Positions 5,610 to 7,908 of a stretch of 7,908 bases of DNA are shown piece by piece. The translations under genes were made by a program, and so were the position numbers. A model generated the notes under the pieces. That model searched no databases. It saw nothing but the letters and a program-made list of their open reading frames with translations, and was not told the DNA's origin. Source of the DNA: Deltaproteobacteria bacterium (GTDB taxonomy: Bacteria > Myxococcota > B64-G9); assembly GCA_030591745.1 (NCBI GenBank), contig JAUVAM010000142.1:1-7908 (forward strand), written 5' to 3'. Every line of letters starts with the position of its first letter. The first letter of the stretch is position 1.

Positions 5610-7697
5610 TCAGGTGCCCAGGAGCTTGCCGCGGAGCGAGTTGCACGCTCGCTCGGCCGCCTGCGCCACTTCTTCATCTTTGATGCCGATGTCCAACTCG
5701 GCTTTGAGAAACTTAAAAGCCGAGATGGCACCGGACAATGCCAAGCCATTGATCAGGGCCCGCTTGACCTCGATCAGTTTTTTCTTGTGCACGATGCTGG
5801 AAGAGTGCAGCACTTCGCGGAAGTATTCGATGGCTTCCTTGGTGTTGGTGCTGGCCAAGGCCGCGTACAGGGCGGACTGTTCTTGGCTGTGTTTCTTTGA
5901 AAAATCCTGGTGCTTCACCATGGCCATCAAGGTCTGTAAGGCTATTCGCAGATCGAAGTTGGGCAGCATCCGGGCGGCGTTGACGCGCATTTGCAGGTCG
6001 GAATCCTCCAGGGCCTTCAGCACATAGGCTCGGCAGACCTCATCCCCACTGCCTCCGAGGGTCTGCAGGGTCTCCAGGCGGATGGCCAGGTTGGGGTGAT
6101 CCAGCAGCCTGGCGATGATTTTGAGCTTGCCGTCCGGGTTGAGCTTGTCGATGATGTAGATCATGTCGCGGACCAGGTTGGCCCGGTTGCTTTGCAAGCG
6201 GCGGATGAAGGCATCTACGTGATCCTTGCCCAGGACCGCCATGGCATCGCAGACCAGGTGACGCGCCTCGACCCGTTCCATTCTTTCCAGTACCTGCAGC
6301 ATGACGCCAAGGGCGTTCTCACCCAGCCGCGTCAGGTAGCGATATACCTCCTGTGGTTCTTTGATTTCAGGCATGGTGTCTAAGATTTGGCCCACCTGCT
6401 CAATGCGTTCGGATTCGCCCATGCGGGATGCGAAGTTTTCCTCCAGGGCTTGGATGATCTCCAGATTCCCCGGGGGGAGTTTCTTGCGGGTGGTGGTTTT
6501 AAACTTGCGCAGAATTTGGTTGATGCTGCGGAAGTCCTCGTGGATGAGCATGGAGTCAAGCAGTTGGGTGAACACCTCGCTGATTGCAATGCCCAAATCT
6601 TCGTCCAGCTCTTCTTCCAGTACGCGGAAGATGATGCTGACCAGCTTGGGCAGCATTTTGTGCTCGTTCTCGTCGGCCATCTCGATTTGTATCCGAGATT
6701 TCTGCTCGGGCGAGGACGGCGAACCTTTGATGGTCACGCCCTTGGCTTGTTCCACGTCCTCCAACTCGATGTCCAGGTCTTCGAGCGAAATGCGGGCGAA
6801 CGCGACGGCGTCGGCGGATTTGGAGGTGAGACGCTGGTAGAGGTAGTTGACGATTTTTTCAACCTCGATGCGCGCGTCCTCTTCGGCCTCGGCACCCACG
6901 GCAAAGCTGTCGACCACCACGTATTCGATGTTGATGAACTCTTGCTTCCACAAGAGGCTGACCATGTCGTCGTGGATGTAGTCTTTGGTGTGAAAGTTGG
7001 CCAGGCAGATCAGGGTGAAATTGAGCAACTCTTCGTCGGTCAGGCCCTTGCGGAACACCAGGATGCGCACGCCGTCCCGGTAGAATTTGTGTGCCACGTT
7101 TTGTTCGGTGGGCTCGTCGTGATAGACGTAGGCCTTTTCGTATTTGAAGCCAAGCTGCTCCGTGTGCAAAGACAGGCTTTCGTGCTGTTCCAAAAAGGCC
7201 GAAAAGACCCTGTAGGTTGGTTCCAGATAGTCTTGGTACCCTGCCTTGTTGTGTCGATAGAGACCGATGGTTTTTAAGGAGCGTTCGAATTGCTTGAAGA
7301 TCTCCTGAACACCCGCGATCTTTTTTGCTAATTCCTTGTCTTCCAGTTCTTCGGCTACGTTTTTTTCTGGTTTTTTCGGTGCCGGCCGACGCTGTTTCGG
7401 GGCTGTTTTGGTCTTGCCTGACCCGGGTGCTTGCTTCGGGGCAACTTTTGTTTTGTCGGTGCCGGGTGCTCGCTTGGGGGCTACCTTGGTCTTGTCACCG
7501 CCGGCCGCTCGCCTGGGTGCTACTTTTGTTTTGTCGGCGGGCTTGGGCCGCTGCGCCACGCGGGTGGGATCCGGCTTTTTACCTTGTTGGACCATGACAC
7601 CTCCAGCAATCGCACGATCATACAGTCCCTTTCCCCCCTCAATCAAGTCGGCAAAAATCCTTTCGGTGTCTTTGTCGAGAATCCCCTCGAGATTCAT
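5610..7697 (-). CDS. HEAT-repeat protein with shared N-terminal module and KTKVAP-repeat linker
   Basis: A 695-residue cytoplasmic-looking protein with no signal peptide or membrane segment. Residues 1-40 form a short acidic/helical lead. About 41-112 is a basic Lys/Pro/Ala linker with four 13-residue repeats of the DKTKVAPKRAPGT type. About 134-265 is a conserved module (FERSLKTIGLYRHN, YEKAYVYHDE, YRDGVRILVF, ELLNF, DDMVSLLWKQEF) also typical of myxobacterial HEAT proteins. Residues 340-430 are helical. From about 445 to the end are paired helices consistent with HEAT repeats (for example ARLLDHPNLAIRLETLQTLG, and LKALEDSDLQMRVNAARML). HEAT solenoids bind other proteins, so a scaffold or regulatory role is likely, not an enzyme. 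The gene is followed by the HD-GYP gene after 16 bases. The start could instead be ATG 7595, which has GGAGG upstream. No specific function is recognised. Confidence 0.82.
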   Translation of the reverse strand: MNLEGILDKDTERIFADLIEGGKGLYDRAIAGGVMVQQGKKPDPTRVAQRPKPADKTKVAPRRAAGGDKTKVAPKRAPGTDKTKVAPKQAPGSGKTKTAPKQRRPAPKKPEKNVAEELEDKELAKKIAGVQEIFKQFERSLKTIGLYRHNKAGYQDYLEPTYRVFSAFLEQHESLSLHTEQLGFKYEKAYVYHDEPTEQNVAHKFYRDGVRILVFRKGLTDEELLNFTLICLANFHTKDYIHDDMVSLLWKQEFINIEYVVVDSFAVGAEAEEDARIEVEKIVNYLYQRLTSKSADAVAFARISLEDLDIELEDVEQAKGVTIKGSPSSPEQKSRIQIEMADENEHKMLPKLVSIIFRVLEEELDEDLGIAISEVFTQLLDSMLIHEDFRSINQILRKFKTTTRKKLPPGNLEIIQALEENFASRMGESERIEQVGQILDTMPEIKEPQEVYRYLTRLGENALGVMLQVLERMERVEARHLVCDAMAVLGKDHVDAFIRRLQSNRANLVRDMIYIIDKLNPDGKLKIIARLLDHPNLAIRLETLQTLGGSGDEVCRAYVLKALEDSDLQMRVNAARMLPNFDLRIALQTLMAMVKHQDFSKKHSQEQSALYAALASTNTKEAIEYFREVLHSSSIVHKKKLIEVKRALINGLALSGAISAFKFLKAELDIGIKDEEVAQAAERACNSLRGKLLGT
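7380..7535 (-). repeat. Four tandem 39-bp units encoding DKTKVAP-type 13-residue repeats
   Basis: Residues 55-106 of the HEAT protein are four successive 13-residue units with the core (D/G)KTK(V/T)AP followed by basic residues and, in most copies, APG. The first three copies keep KTKVAP exactly; the fourth is degenerate. On the + strand the 39-bp period is visible as recurring variants of GCTACTTTTGTTTTGTC and GCCGGGTGCTCGC. A disordered, basic tether is the simplest reading. Confidence 0.8.
7600..7604 (-). promoter_or_regulatory. Strong Shine-Dalgarno upstream of an internal ATG (possible alternative start of the HEAT gene)
   Basis: GGAGG, continuing as GGAGGTG, stands 4 bases before an in-frame ATG at 7595. 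The first ATG at 7697 has only GAAG directly against it. The strength of the internal site suggests that translation may begin at 7595, giving 661 residues. Against this, the 34 codons before it read like a normal protein and the spacing is short. Confidence 0.4.
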
Positions 7698-7873
7698 CTT
7701 CGCATGTGGTTGGAATCACACCCGAAAAAGACGCACAGGAAAAATGACTTGACACCCCAAGATGTGGTGGTTAAATGGCCAAACTGTACTAGATAGAGTG
7801 GTTTTTTTAGATTCCATTCTGGGGCGAGAAATCATCGAAATTGCTGTCTTTTTTGGAAAGAGGGACCTGCCGC
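7698..7873. other. Intergenic region between divergent genes
   Basis: No coding frame looks real here. The stretch is AT-richer than its neighbours, with a run of seven T at 7802-7808 and another T-rich patch near 7848-7854, as expected for a promoter region. A candidate + strand promoter is listed separately. I found no convincing -35/-10 pair for the minus-strand HEAT gene, no operator palindrome and no riboswitch-like structure. Confidence 0.6.
7749..7776 (+). promoter_or_regulatory. Candidate sigma-70-type promoter, + strand
   Basis: A perfect TTGACA box (7749-7754) is followed after 16 bases by TTAAAT (7771-7776), which matches 4 of 6 bases of TATAAT. It would start transcription near 7783 and drive the putative gene at the right edge. 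The -10 box is weak, so this is a moderate-to-low call. Confidence 0.4.
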
Positions 7874-7908
7874 GTGGAAAGCTACGACCCGAAACATTGC
7901 CAATTGCC
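7874..7908 (+). CDS. Possible start of a divergent gene, cut by the window edge
   Basis: A GTG codon at 7874 opens a frame reading VESYDPKHCQLP to the window end. AGAGGG lies 9 bases upstream and a candidate promoter lies about 100 bases further up. The frame is open back to a stop at 7808-7810. Only 11 full codons are visible, so no family can be named. TTG codons at 7841 or 7853 are alternative starts. Confidence 0.3.
   Translation, partial: MESYDPKHCQL

Noticed and set aside
5594..5749. Extended N-terminus of the HD-GYP-like protein
   Set aside because: It overlaps the end of the HEAT-repeat gene in another frame, and its translation is a Ser/Arg-rich shadow. The ATG at 5593 has AGGAG at a good distance.
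6387..7277. Long open + strand frame opposite the HEAT-repeat gene (296 codons)
   Set aside because: It is antisense to a strongly protein-like gene. Its translation is rich in Val, His, Gln and Asp without domain motifs, and it has no ribosome site. It arises from the codon bias of the opposite strand.
7698..7873. Riboswitch or small RNA in the right intergenic region
   Set aside because: I looked for paired arms followed by a T run on both strands. The T runs at 7802-7808 and 7848-7854 have no convincing GC-rich stem before them.

Overview
The window looks like a chromosomal segment from a Myxococcota/Bradymonadota-type bacterium (the former Deltaproteobacteria). Three things point there. 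The secreted protease ends in an Asp-Ala-Gly-rich stretch followed by a Cys-Gly motif, a hydrophobic segment and Arg-Arg, which resembles the MYXO-CTERM surface-sorting tail. The HEAT-repeat and HD-GYP-like proteins belong to a type common in myxobacteria. The DNA is moderately GC-rich. The assignment is inference from protein style, since no rRNA or other marker is present.

Left half (1-3843, + strand): a tightly packed three-gene cell-envelope operon. It starts with the 3' part of a subtilisin-family (S8, Kp43-like) protease whose 5' end lies outside the window. Next is an outer-membrane Omp85-like protein with two POTRA-like domains and a C-terminal barrel, overlapping the protease by 8 bases. 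Last is a membrane-anchored alpha/beta hydrolase (lipase/esterase type) with a complete Ser-Asp-His triad, overlapping by 1 base. The overlaps imply translational coupling and a shared envelope or secretion role.

Right half (3856-7697, - strand): a convergent operon read from right to left. A HEAT-repeat protein of 695 residues comes first, then an HD-GYP-like protein, then a small tandem ACT-domain protein. The HEAT and HD-GYP proteins appear to share a homologous N-terminal module. The HD-GYP gene is interrupted by a one-base frameshift near 4551-4559, which separates the N-terminal 351 codons from an otherwise well-preserved C-terminal part. Its HD-GYP domain also lacks several expected metal-site residues, so phosphodiesterase activity is doubtful.

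Right edge (7698-7908): an intergenic region with a perfect TTGACA box on the + strand and a possible start of a divergent gene running off the window. The two operons meet tail to tail with 12 bases between their stop codons. No RNA genes, insertion sequences, CRISPR arrays or phage genes were seen. The most notable items are the frameshifted HD-GYP gene, the shared module in its partner, and the coupled protease/Omp85/lipase operon.
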